Notes under the pieces: generated by a model
What the model was told of the DNA's origin: nothing
The model's database searches: none
The model's input: only the letters and a program-made list of their open reading frames with translations
NCBI GenBank assembly: GCA_031285905.1
Contig: JAITVH010000026.1
Coordinates: 1 to 39,166 of the forward strand
Reading direction: 5' to 3'
Source: Prevotella sp.
Lineage (GTDB): Bacteria; Bacteroidota; Bacteroidia; Bacteroidales; Dysgonomonadaceae
DNA: 39,166 bases
Program-made: the position numbers and the translations under genes
Shown here: positions 13,958 through 23,927 of the stretch, piece by piece
Numbering within the stretch: the first letter of the stretch is position 1
Layout: every line of letters begins with the position of its first letter

Positions 13958-16303
13958 ATGCAGGCACTGACTACTCATCAGCACATTATTTCGGACTACA
14001 AAAACTTTCTGAAAAGTTTCATTAATATTTCTGATGAAAGAATTAAGAAGAAAGTAGAAGAGGAACTTAATAGAAACTCTTATCTGCCTGAGCCTTTAAT
14101 ACAATTTAATCCTGCATATAAAAAGGGGGAATCTCTTGCAGATTTTCCACCAAATAAAATACACCCTGATCTGATAAAAATTATTGGAAGCTTCAACCTT
14201 TATCACCATCAAGTAGAAGCCATAAAAAAAGGAGTAAACGGAAAAGGTTTTATTGTAACTTCTGGTACGGGGTCGGGAAAGTCGCTGACTTTCCTTGCCA
14301 CTATTTTCAATGATATACTTCACAATCCGGGTAATGGAATTAGAGCCATTATTGTATATCCAATGAATGCATTAATTAACTCACAGGAAGAAGAAATAAA
14401 AAAATACGAAATTAATTATTTAAAATCCAAAATACCTGCAAATTATCTATTGCAAAATACAAACCTTTCTCTTGATGAGCAGATCCTGGAATTGAAAGAA
14501 ATAACTAAAACTTCATTTCCAATCACTTATAGAAAATATACAGGACAGGAAAGTAATGAGCAAAAAAGCGAAATAAGAGAACAAGCACCTGACATTATTC
14601 TAACAAACTACATGATGTTGGAGCTTATCATGACTCGTTATGACGAAAGAGAACTACGGAAAAGTATTTCACGTAACCTTAAATATCTTGCATTTGATGA
14701 ACTACACACCTATCGGGGGCGGCAAGGCGCTGATGTGTCAATGTTAATAAGACGTATTAAAAATTATGCAGGAAATCAAATTATAACTATTGGCACTTCC
14801 GCTACTATGAGTTCCGAGGGAGATGCAATTGAGAAAAAAAAAGCAGTAGCAGATGTAGCAAACATTATTTTTGATTGTAACTATTCGCCCAGTCAAATAA
14901 TAGGGGAACAACTCGAAACATCAACAGGATTTACTGGAACAATTCCTTCTGCTGAAATATTAATAAAAGCTATAAATGAAACAATTTCTTTAACTAGAAA
15001 CGTAAGTGATTTCATTGATAATCCATTGATCATTTGGTTGGAAAGCCGAATAGCTCTGAGTAATGTAAATGGATTCTTTGAAAGAAACCAACCTATGACT
15101 TTATCTCAGATTGCAGAGCTACTTTCTAAAGATTCTGGTGAACTAATAACTAAATGTATAGAAACGATTCAGAAACTTCTCATATGGATTGAACAGATTA
15201 ATGCCAATATTGCAAAACAATTCCGTAAATCATATTTACCATTCAAATTACATCAATTTATTTCCCAAACAGGAACGGTAAAAGTAACCCTCGACGATAA
15301 ACAAAACAGACTTATCACCTTAGACGATGAGTTATATATAAAGAGCAATAAAAAAGACATACCTCTCTATCCAGTATTATTTAGTCGTTATTCGGGAGCT
15401 GACTTTATTTGTGTAAAGCTGATAAATAATCAAATCTTGCCACGTGATCCGGATAATCAGGATGACCAACCACAAAAAATCACGCAGGAAGATATCAAGG
15501 CAGATAAAGATACCGGAAAACAGAAAAGAATTCTTGATATTGATGATTTTCCTTACGGCTACCTAATTTTACAGGAAGACGATGAAGAGGATATATGGCA
15601 GTCATCCGATATTGATTATCTACCAGGTTCATGGTTCACCAACACAAAAAAATTTGGTCAACAAATAAAGAATTTCTACGAACACCGTTTGCCCCGATTG
15701 CTATATTTCAATCAAAACAGAACATATTCATGGCAACAAACTGAAAAACTTCCACTTAAAGCTTGGTATATACCTGCATATCTGCTTTTCGACCCCACTT
15801 CCGGAATAATATTTGACCTGAAAACCAATGAAAATACCAAACTTACCCGTTTAGGGAATGAAGGACGTAGTTCCGCCACCACTATATTAGGAGCTAATAT
15901 ACTGAAAACGTTACATAAGAAGAATACATTACCCGAAAATCAGAAATTCCTGAGTTTTACTGACAACCGGCAGGATGCTTCTCTGCAAGCCGGACATTTT
16001 AATGATTTCTTTACCATTGCCCGCTTGCGTTCTGCCATATATAATTCTGTGAAAAAATTTCCTCAGGGACTGGGTTGTGATAAAATCGGACTCGAAGTTT
16101 ATAAGGAACTTAATCTACAGGAAAAAGAATATGCAAGGTATACATCAACCAATCCTGCATGGCCTGATGAAAAAAATATAAAGGCAATACAAAAATATAT
16201 TCTGATACGGATATTATATGATCTGAAATTAGGCTGGCGTTATACAACGCCGAATCTTGAGCAAACAGCATTGGTGGAAATTGGATACAACCGTTTGGAT
16301 TAA
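13958..16303 (+). CDS. DISARM-like DEAD/DEAH helicase, N-terminal half (ends at in-frame TAA)
   Basis: 781 residues forming the first RecA domain and following insert of a large SF2 helicase. It has a Q-like motif LYHHQVEAI (81-89), Walker A TSGTGSGKS (101-109), motif Ia YPMNAL (134-139), a DEAH variant DELH (247-250) and motif III GTSATM (279-284). Motifs V and VI are absent here. They occur in the next frame segment, which continues in the same phase after a single TAA at 16301-16303. The 16 codons after the stop (FCQQESFFEKISWAKK) read as coding. The original gene was therefore one ~1,750-codon helicase resembling DISARM DrmA or other DUF1998-type phage-defence helicases. Alone, this half lacks a complete motor. 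Confidence 0.85.
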   Translation: MQALTTHQHIISDYKNFLKSFINISDERIKKKVEEELNRNSYLPEPLIQFNPAYKKGESLADFPPNKIHPDLIKIIGSFNLYHHQVEAIKKGVNGKGFIVTSGTGSGKSLTFLATIFNDILHNPGNGIRAIIVYPMNALINSQEEEIKKYEINYLKSKIPANYLLQNTNLSLDEQILELKEITKTSFPITYRKYTGQESNEQKSEIREQAPDIILTNYMMLELIMTRYDERELRKSISRNLKYLAFDELHTYRGRQGADVSMLIRRIKNYAGNQIITIGTSATMSSEGDAIEKKKAVADVANIIFDCNYSPSQIIGEQLETSTGFTGTIPSAEILIKAINETISLTRNVSDFIDNPLIIWLESRIALSNVNGFFERNQPMTLSQIAELLSKDSGELITKCIETIQKLLIWIEQINANIAKQFRKSYLPFKLHQFISQTGTVKVTLDDKQNRLITLDDELYIKSNKKDIPLYPVLFSRYSGADFICVKLINNQILPRDPDNQDDQPQKITQEDIKADKDTGKQKRILDIDDFPYGYLILQEDDEEDIWQSSDIDYLPGSWFTNTKKFGQQIKNFYEHRLPRLLYFNQNRTYSWQQTEKLPLKAWYIPAYLLFDPTSGIIFDLKTNENTKLTRLGNEGRSSATTILGANILKTLHKKNTLPENQKFLSFTDNRQDASLQAGHFNDFFTIARLRSAIYNSVKKFPQGLGCDKIGLEVYKELNLQEKEYARYTSTNPAWPDEKNIKAIQKYILIRILYDLKLGWRYTTPNLEQTALVEIGYNRLD

Positions 16304-16351
16304 TTTTGCCAACAGGAAAGCTTTTTTGAAAAAATATCATGGGCAAAAAAA

Positions 16352-19213
16352 ATGACATCTGAACAAAGACAGATGATGTTAACCCAGATATTAAATTATT
16401 TCCGCACGTCCTTTGCTTTTGATCATATTTATCTGACAGAACAGCGGGAAGAAGTAGAAAATGAACTCAAGAATTTACTGGACGAAAAGAAACAATGGTC
16501 ACTCGATTTTGATGAAAAAGTCGAAGCACCTTTCATATTGATGCCACGCCCCTTAGGCAAAATAAAAACCCGTGAATATACCTCTTCTATTGGCCCCATG
16601 AGCTATTTGGGTAAATACATGAAAAGATTAATCACAAAATATACTCTATATCAACCAAAACTGGACGAAGTACAAAAAACAATTGAAGAGATTTGCAACA
16701 TTCTTGAACAAGGACATTTCTTAAGTAAAGTAACTATAAAATCATTAAAAGAAGAAAGATTTGGCTATCGAATTCGTGTAGATTACCTTTTATGGAAGCT
16801 TGGTGATGAAAATAATATATTGCAGGACGAAGTACGTTTCACCAAATACAAGCAAACCACACTTAAACCAAACAGTTACTTTAAGAATTTCTATAAACAG
16901 GATTTCAAATCTTTTGGTAAAATTATCGAAGGGAAAGAACACACGGGACAATTAGGTAATACCCAGCGAATTGAACGCGAAAGTGAGTTTCGTAAAGGAA
17001 ATCTCTCCGCCTTGTTCTGCTCGCCCACAATGGAACTTGGTATCGACATTAGTCAACTTAATATTGTACACATGCGAAATGTCCCCCCTCGCCCCGATAA
17101 TTATGCACAAAGGAGTGGACGTGCAGGGCGAAGCGGACAATCAGCCCTGGTATATACCTTTTGTTCCAAAGGCTCGCCACATGACCGGAATTATTTCAAG
17201 TCACCAGCCAAAATGATACATGGGGTAGTTGTACCACCCCGATTGGATATTACAAACGAAGAACTGATAAGAAGCCATCTTGATGCCTTTATCTTGATGG
17301 AACTTGAAGTTTACATGAAATACTCTGTAAATGAAGTAATTGACATAACCCGTTCCAGATTACCCATAAAAGCCGAGATACTAGAGAAAATAGAAGAGTT
17401 AGTTAAACACAATACCCTGCAATGGATAAACCAGTTCAGAAAAATTACAGATAGTGTATCCGGCATTCAAAAGACAAACTGGTATAATGACAACTGGCTT
17501 CTGCAACAAGTATCCGGTTTTAACAAACGGCTTGATAAAGCCTTTGATCGGTGGCGGATATTATATACCAATGCAGAGAAAAATCTGAGAGAAGCACATG
17601 TAATTATCTCAACTCCAAACCATCCCGGTATTAAAGATGCCCGTCGCACACAGGCCATAATTTTACGTCAACGGGATTTATTACTCAATAAAGACAATGC
17701 ATCTTCCGGTAATGAATCTGAATTTTATGTTTTCCGCTATCTGGCTTCCGAAGGCTTTCTGCCCGGGTATAATTTCACCCGTCTGCCTGTACGTACATTT
17801 GTCGGCACCAGTAAAGCTGCCGGACAGGGAGAATATATTTCCCGCCCGCGTTTTATTGCATTAAAAGAATTTGGGCCTAATAATCTTATTTATCACAATG
17901 GCAATAAATATAAGATAACCAAAATGCAGCTTAATCAGGAAAAAGGAGAATTACTGCAAACACTTAAAATTTCATCCGAAACCGGTTATGTATTTATAGG
18001 ACAGGAAGCAAAAAATGTAAACAACGATCCTATAACAAATAAGCCTTTCCAATCTGTTGATTCTTTTTTATTATGCAAAAATGTTGTTGAGTTGAACGAA
18101 TCAGAAGCCCAAATAGACGAACGTATTTCATGTAATGAGGAGAACCGTGTTTCGCAAGGTTATGAAATAGGACAATACTTCTCGTTTTCCAAAGGATTTG
18201 CTAACACAGAAAGAGCTACCATACAAGCTGGGGGACATCCTTTACTGCAAATCATATACGATCAATCAGCAACGTTGTTACAAGTGAACAACAAATGGAA
18301 AATCGCCAAAGAACCCGATTTTCCGATAGGGAAGATATCGGGGCGCTGGAAAACAAGAAATGCAGATTTAGATGGATCTTCTGACCCCGTTGAAATGGTA
18401 AGAATCTACACGACCTCTACTTCTGACATACTCTACATTCAGCCCATCGAACAACTAAAACTGTCTGAGTCAGGAGTTATCACCCTTGCATTTACCCTTA
18501 AGCAAGCCATAGAAAACACCTATCAGGTAGAAGAAAGCGAGATAAATGTATGGCTGATGGGGAAAAGCGAAAGCCGTAATATACTGATATATGAATCCGT
18601 AGAGGGAAGTCTCGGCATACTCAAAGACCTGCTTCAAAATGTCCGGAAGTTACAGGAAGTATTCCGCAAAGCCTATAATATACTCGGTTTCGACCTGCAA
18701 ACCCATGCCGATACACGTCCCGATTCACCCCGGGCATCTTATGACGATATACTATCATATTACAACCAACAATACCATGACAAACTAGACCGACACAGTG
18801 TGAAAGAAGCCCTCGAGATGCTTATGCAATGTGAAATAGATAACCAGCAAGGCGACCGCACCCTGGAAGGACATTACCAGTATCTGCTCGAAAAATACGA
18901 CCGTAACTCCGATATGGAGCGACATTTGCTTGACTACTTGTATCAAAATGGATACAAACTACCAGATAAGGCACAAGTAGATATTACAGACCTCTATGTC
19001 AACGCCGACTTCGTATACAAACTGACCGACAACCAGTTTACCCTCATCTTTTGCGACGGCAAACCCCATGACGACCCGCATATAAGCCAACAAGACCGCA
19101 TAAAACGTCACAACTGCCGCGATGCCGGATACGAAGTCATTGTATGGAATTACCGCGAATCGATTGAAGACTTTGTAAGTCGCAATAAACACATTTTCAG
19201 AAAAGTAAGATAA
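16352..19213 (+). CDS. DISARM-like helicase, C-terminal half with nuclease-like end
   Basis: 953 residues from an internal Met; the coding frame really continues from 16304. It holds the second RecA domain: EHTGQLG (~196-202), motif V SPTMELGIDI (224-233) and motif VI QRSGRAGRSGQ (253-263). A long central region resembles DUF1998-type helicases. The C-terminal end reads ADFVYKLTDNQFTLIFCDG, then DRIKRHNCRDAGYEVIVW. This has the pattern of a Vsr/DUF559-like endonuclease domain, but catalytic residues are not certain. Without the first RecA domain it cannot bind ATP normally. It abuts the SNF2 gene (TAA then ATG, no gap), so they were one operon. Confidence 0.85.
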   Translation: MTSEQRQMMLTQILNYFRTSFAFDHIYLTEQREEVENELKNLLDEKKQWSLDFDEKVEAPFILMPRPLGKIKTREYTSSIGPMSYLGKYMKRLITKYTLYQPKLDEVQKTIEEICNILEQGHFLSKVTIKSLKEERFGYRIRVDYLLWKLGDENNILQDEVRFTKYKQTTLKPNSYFKNFYKQDFKSFGKIIEGKEHTGQLGNTQRIERESEFRKGNLSALFCSPTMELGIDISQLNIVHMRNVPPRPDNYAQRSGRAGRSGQSALVYTFCSKGSPHDRNYFKSPAKMIHGVVVPPRLDITNEELIRSHLDAFILMELEVYMKYSVNEVIDITRSRLPIKAEILEKIEELVKHNTLQWINQFRKITDSVSGIQKTNWYNDNWLLQQVSGFNKRLDKAFDRWRILYTNAEKNLREAHVIISTPNHPGIKDARRTQAIILRQRDLLLNKDNASSGNESEFYVFRYLASEGFLPGYNFTRLPVRTFVGTSKAAGQGEYISRPRFIALKEFGPNNLIYHNGNKYKITKMQLNQEKGELLQTLKISSETGYVFIGQEAKNVNNDPITNKPFQSVDSFLLCKNVVELNESEAQIDERISCNEENRVSQGYEIGQYFSFSKGFANTERATIQAGGHPLLQIIYDQSATLLQVNNKWKIAKEPDFPIGKISGRWKTRNADLDGSSDPVEMVRIYTTSTSDILYIQPIEQLKLSESGVITLAFTLKQAIENTYQVEESEINVWLMGKSESRNILIYESVEGSLGILKDLLQNVRKLQEVFRKAYNILGFDLQTHADTRPDSPRASYDDILSYYNQQYHDKLDRHSVKEALEMLMQCEIDNQQGDRTLEGHYQYLLEKYDRNSDMERHLLDYLYQNGYKLPDKAQVDITDLYVNADFVYKLTDNQFTLIFCDGKPHDDPHISQQDRIKRHNCRDAGYEVIVWNYRESIEDFVSRNKHIFRKVR

Positions 19214-19795
19214 ATGACAGGAATCATAACCAATCAGGATATAAAACCCGGAATGCTCGTTTATTTCCGGTACCGCCAATGGGTAATACTGCCCTCAGCA
19301 GATAAGAATATTCTAATGCTTAAACCCATTGGAGGTTCCGATGCCGAAACAACAGCCGTGTACCGGCCCTTGCAATTGCCATCGGACACTATGGAAAAAG
19401 CAGAGTTTCAATACCCTACAGCGGATGATTTGGCCGACTTCCAGTCAGCCAAACTTCTGTATAATGCCGCCAAACTATCTTTCCGCAACGCCTGCGGACC
19501 CTTCCGGTGCATGGGGAAACTCAGTTTCCGTCCACGTTCCTATCAGGTAGTTCCACTGGTAATGGCTCTTAAACAAGATATAGTAAGACTAATGATTGCC
19601 GACGATGTAGGCATTGGAAAAACCATCGAAGCACTCATGATTCTCAAAGAACTGATGGAACGTGGAGAAATAGAACGATTTGCTGTTATATGCCTGCCAC
19701 ACCTCTGCGAACAATGGCAGAAAGAATTGAAGGACAAACTCGACATAGATGCCGAAATCATCCGTTCGAGCACCATTGCAAACTGTGTTATATAA
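19214..19795 (+). pseudogene. SNF2-type helicase (DrmD-like), truncated after the first motifs
   Basis: 193 residues of the N-terminal end of a SNF2-family helicase normally near 1,000 residues. It shows LSFRPRSYQVVPLVMAL (Q-motif equivalent, ~103-119), Walker A ADDVGIGKT (129-137) and motif Ia-like VICLPHLCEQWQKEL (158-172). The DEAH box and the whole second RecA domain are gone. Similarity ends near residue 188 and the frame stops four codons later in AT-rich non-coding DNA. The motif set matches DrmD of class 1 DISARM. In intact systems a methyltransferase and further genes accompany it, and none is present here. It directly follows the large helicase. Confidence 0.8.
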
Positions 19796-20538
19796 TGTTA
19801 AATTTGTATTTTTAATCTGCAATAAAGGGTATTCAGAATATAAAAAAACAATCTTTTTTACTCAAAGATTAACATATAAAATCTAGATAAATATTTTCAA
19901 AGAAAAAAGATTAACATTAATTAGCATTTTTGATATTTTCGAATGATCTTGAAGAAATGGATTCTTCTTTTAATTATTTATGAATATTAAAAAGTTAAAC
20001 ATAGAAAACACCTATAAATAAAAACAACTGTTAAACAGATGATTATCCTTTTAAATTTGTCTTTTTAACTTTTTGGAAAATTGAAAAATAAGAAATATGT
20101 GTATCTATATCTGCTGGGTAATAATTGATCGTTTCTATTTTGTTTTGGAATTAATACATTTTAATATAACAATATAGATCACCTAAAAGTTCAAAAAAAC
20201 ATTCTGGAACATTGTTTAAACATTATAATAAAAATGAATGTTAAATTAACAGTGACTTATAGAAATTAAACTCCAGGCTCATGTAATTAATTATTTCGGA
20301 CAAATTCATTTGTATCTGAGAATTCAGATATAAAAATTTTGTGTGAAAAGGAGGTTATGAGTTTATTGATATACAAATTATTAATAATTAGAAAAGAGGA
20401 ATAAAAAGAAACGACAATAGATAAAGGCCTGAATGAAGCTGATTGCATTAAAGATCAAATCGCAAATAAAATAAATGAATAATTAAAATCAGAAGCGGAG
20501 GCAGTTTAACCAATATCAATAATAAAAAAAAGAAGAAA
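19796..20538. other. Non-coding AT-rich region between the helicase remnant and the lipoprotein gene
   Basis: About 740 bp with no gene. It has an 18-bp near-repeat (TTAAATTTGTATTTTTAA at 19798-19815; the same with C for A at 20051-20068). Both copies contain TAAATTTG, a -7 box match. It also has the 12-bp exact repeat AAAGATTAACAT at 19864-19875 and 19906-19917 (42 bp apart), with a 10/12 copy at 19991-20002. The 3' part probably carries the leader of the lipoprotein gene. Confidence 0.5.
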
Positions 20539-21396
20539 ATGAGAACTTCACTAGCTATTTTTTTTATGGTATTTGTAGGTTTTTTAATGACTGCCTGCCA
20601 AAACGACAATGATGACTTGAATGTCGCTACCACTGAAGGTTCGGAAGAAAAAATATCTGTAAAGTTTGAACTGGATGCCAGTGCTATCGGATACGATGTT
20701 GCCACCAAAGCAGCGACACAATTTGCTCCGACGTACACAAAAGACGGATTCAGTACTTATGCTTTCCGCCAGATAGAGGGTGATACTGATTATGTGTTTG
20801 AAAAAACAGTAAGTCTTACAAATCTAAACTATGTTCCTATGACTAAGAAATTGACAGGTACCGATTTATTACCTATCGGAACTTATAAATTTTTCCCTGC
20901 TTACGGATTAGCTAACCAATCGTCACTCTTGACTATCCTGACATGGAGTTCTCAGATATTAAGTAATGACTTTACCATTAGATATGGTGGAGGTGCAGGA
21001 TTGACAGGGATATTTTTGCCAATAATCATCGGCAATGTAGGTGCCCTTCAGTTTTACGATATGGGGCTCACCAATACTGCTAACCAAACAGTGGAAACAT
21101 CACTGCAAAGAGCTGTATCGCGTGTCAATCTTATGTTTATCAAAGCAATTAAAAGTGCAGGAGAAGATGGAGAAACCATCTATACAAAAACAGCATATCC
21201 CGAAGGAAAAGATGTATTCAAGCAAAAAACGATAGAAACAATACAACTTCGTTACAAAAGGCTTAACAACCTGATGAGTTTCTTCGGGACTGACCTGACT
21301 ACTACAGTTTTCAATGTGGAGGACATCAATCTGAATCTGGCCAATGGCATTATACTGAAAGGTGAAAATCCGACAGAAACCTTTATTGGTAAATAA
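20539..21396 (+). CDS. Fimbrillin-family (Mfa/FimB-like) lipoprotein
   Basis: 285 residues. A signal peptide II ends in LMTAC (lipid-anchored Cys20), followed by the acidic stretch QNDNDD, the type of sequence that routes Bacteroidetes lipoproteins to the cell surface. A segment LQRAVSRVNLMF (~195-206) matches the RAVxRV hallmark strand of Mfa-like/FimB fimbrial anchor and accessory proteins. Pilus assembly or anchoring is inferred from that family. No other fimbrial gene is adjacent, so it is an isolated or leftover member. The C-terminus stops early (TETFIGK) compared with larger family members and could be truncated. Confidence 0.6.
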   Translation: MRTSLAIFFMVFVGFLMTACQNDNDDLNVATTEGSEEKISVKFELDASAIGYDVATKAATQFAPTYTKDGFSTYAFRQIEGDTDYVFEKTVSLTNLNYVPMTKKLTGTDLLPIGTYKFFPAYGLANQSSLLTILTWSSQILSNDFTIRYGGGAGLTGIFLPIIIGNVGALQFYDMGLTNTANQTVETSLQRAVSRVNLMFIKAIKSAGEDGETIYTKTAYPEGKDVFKQKTIETIQLRYKRLNNLMSFFGTDLTTTVFNVEDINLNLANGIILKGENPTETFIGK

Positions 21397-21480
21397 AGAC
21401 AAATAACAATAAAAACACTACATAATCTATTAGCAGGTGTTTGTCTGTAAAAACTAAAATGTCAACCAAAAAATAATGTT

Positions 21481-22329
21481 ATGGAATTAGGATTAGATAT
21501 TGGCTATAGAATGATGAGTATGGCCATGGTAAAGAACAATGAGATACTCAATTTTGTAGATAAGCCTATTGCAACAACTAAAAGGGATTGTAACAGGACA
21601 ATTATGGATAAGATGTTGGCGTCGATTCATAGCGTAGCTAAATCGCGGATAAAAGGAATCGGGTTAAGTCTGCCTTCACGTGTAGATGAGAAGAAAGGTG
21701 TGATGTACGATATCAATAATATACCCTACTGGAAAGGGATGGGGATAAAAAAAATATTGGAAGACGAATTCAATACCAAGGTGTGGGTTAATAATGATAT
21801 TAATTGCTTTGCTTTAGGGGAGAAATATCATGGAATGTGTAAAGATTTTAAAGATATAGTGTGCATTTCGTTAGGTCCTAATGTAGGAGCGAGTATGATA
21901 GTGAATAATAAACTGTATCTCGATAATAAGTATGCATTTTATAATGCACAATGTTTATCTGTACCTTGCTATGATTGTGTTCGTATATATCGTAGTAGTT
22001 TCATACGGACAATAGAAGATCTCCATTTTTTTATAAAGGGTTTTAAAGATGAAATGATGGATGATCCCTCTCATGAAATCTGGAATGAGTTTGGTGTCCA
22101 TGTGGGTCGACTCGTATCTATTTTGCTATGCAATTACGATCCTCAGGTTATAGTATTAGGTGGAAATCTAGCGCGGCATTATGTGCATTTTGCAGAATCG
22201 ATGGATAAATACCTGGAACAATTTATTCACCCGCAAGTACTGCTAAATATGATAATTTTTGCATCCATCGTTGATCATCAACAAGCGTTGGGAGCAACTT
22301 CAATGGTCAAACAACAAATACTGATATAA
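21481..22329 (+). CDS. ROK-family protein, degenerate zinc motif
   Basis: 282 residues with the actin-like ATPase fold of ROK sugar kinases and regulators. Visible motifs are LDIGYRM (phosphate 1, normally DIGGTK), VNNDINCFALGE with the catalytic-type Asp106, LGPNVGASMIVNNKL (phosphate 2) and VLGGNLA (adenosine). The segment that should hold GHxxxxxxxxxCxCGxxGCxE instead reads NAQCLSVPCYDCVRIYR. It lacks the His and the CGxxGC spacing, so zinc binding and kinase activity are doubtful. There is no N-terminal HTH, so it is not a ROK repressor. It lies 85 bp after the lipoprotein and may be co-transcribed. Confidence 0.75.
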   Translation: MELGLDIGYRMMSMAMVKNNEILNFVDKPIATTKRDCNRTIMDKMLASIHSVAKSRIKGIGLSLPSRVDEKKGVMYDINNIPYWKGMGIKKILEDEFNTKVWVNNDINCFALGEKYHGMCKDFKDIVCISLGPNVGASMIVNNKLYLDNKYAFYNAQCLSVPCYDCVRIYRSSFIRTIEDLHFFIKGFKDEMMDDPSHEIWNEFGVHVGRLVSILLCNYDPQVIVLGGNLARHYVHFAESMDKYLEQFIHPQVLLNMIIFASIVDHQQALGATSMVKQQILI

Positions 22330-22369
22330 CAATTTGATATTTGCTTGGAGTTTTTCTATTAACTAATAA

Positions 22370-22848
<479 letters not shown>

Positions 22849-22940
22849 ATGATAAAAATATGAAAAAGAGAGGGTACATCACGATGTATCCTTTCCGTTT
22901 TATTATAAATTATTATATTTATAAATAAATTATATAGCTA

Positions 22941-23840
22941 ATGATAGAAAGTCTTACAGAATTTTATAAACGAATAGATAATGGAAGTCCTGTAGTTATA
23001 AACAAAGGCGAAGAATATATAGATGTAGGTGTAAGCAAATGTAACATTGGAAAAACATCTTTTAGCTATCGTGACTTTTATAAAGTGGGACTTGTTTTGG
23101 ATACGGGAAAATTGTACTATGCAGACAGATGGATAATGGTTGACCGCCCGGCTATTCTTTTTTCAAATCCGATGATTCCATACGCATGGGAAGCCATTGA
23201 GGCAGGGAAAGAAAGAGGTATGTATTGTATATTCAATGAGCCTTTCCTTAAGGCTGGAGACCGTAATAGCCAGCTTGCTGAAACTCCGGTGCTAGATATT
23301 TCAAAAGAAAGAATCTATTTTATAGACGATAAGACTGTTCTAAATATTCAAGATTTATTTAAGAAAATGCAAGAGGAGTTCAACTCAGACTATTCTGCCA
23401 AAAGTGATATCCTGCGTTGCTATCTCCATTTGCTTGTGCATGAAGCTATGAAAGTGCAGACTACCAGCATATATGTTCCTCAGAAAAACGCAGGGCAGCG
23501 TGCGGCAGAGCTGTTTCTTGCTCTATTAGAACGCCAGTTCCCTATAGATATACCCAATAAACCTCTTACATTGAAGACCGCCAATGATTATGCTGAACGG
23601 TTGTCCATACATGTAAACCATCTGAACAGAGTAGTCAAATCTACTACTGGTAGAACCACATCCACATTGATAACAAACCGTATTATTCAAGAAGGCATGC
23701 AATTACTCCAACACTCCCAATATACGGTGGCAGAAATAGCATTTGCGTTAGGATTTGAAGAACCTGCCTCATTCAGTAATTTCATCAAAAAACACACTAA
23801 TTTGTCTCCGACGGCACATCGTTCTATGCAAACTATTTGA
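22941..23840 (+). CDS. AraC-family transcriptional regulator
   Basis: 299 residues. An N-terminal cupin-like sensor region (~20-165) precedes a C-terminal AraC/XylS DNA-binding domain (~195-297). Its two helix-turn-helix units are YAERLSIHVNHLNRVVKSTTG and VAEIAFALGFEEPASFSNFIKKHTNLSP, the second carrying the family signature. It stands directly upstream and in the same orientation as the flavodoxin/ferredoxin/aldo-keto reductase cluster, which has its own -7 box at 23892. Local control of that cluster is the obvious inference. The inducer is unknown. Confidence 0.9.
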   Translation: MIESLTEFYKRIDNGSPVVINKGEEYIDVGVSKCNIGKTSFSYRDFYKVGLVLDTGKLYYADRWIMVDRPAILFSNPMIPYAWEAIEAGKERGMYCIFNEPFLKAGDRNSQLAETPVLDISKERIYFIDDKTVLNIQDLFKKMQEEFNSDYSAKSDILRCYLHLLVHEAMKVQTTSIYVPQKNAGQRAAELFLALLERQFPIDIPNKPLTLKTANDYAERLSIHVNHLNRVVKSTTGRTTSTLITNRIIQEGMQLLQHSQYTVAEIAFALGFEEPASFSNFIKKHTNLSPTAHRSMQTI

Positions 23841-23891
23841 TTTGAACAAGTAATGGTTTGAATTGAAATAGTGAGGGTTTTCATATAAGTT

Positions 23892-23899
23892 TAGTTTTG
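23892..23899 (+). promoter_or_regulatory. -7 promoter box of the redox cluster
   Basis: TAGTTTTG matches TAnnTTTG and lies 28 bp before the ATG of the flavodoxin gene at 23928. It is the probable target region of the upstream AraC regulator. Confidence 0.5.
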
Positions 23900-23927
23900 T
23901 ATACATGAATTAAGCACCTCATAAAGT

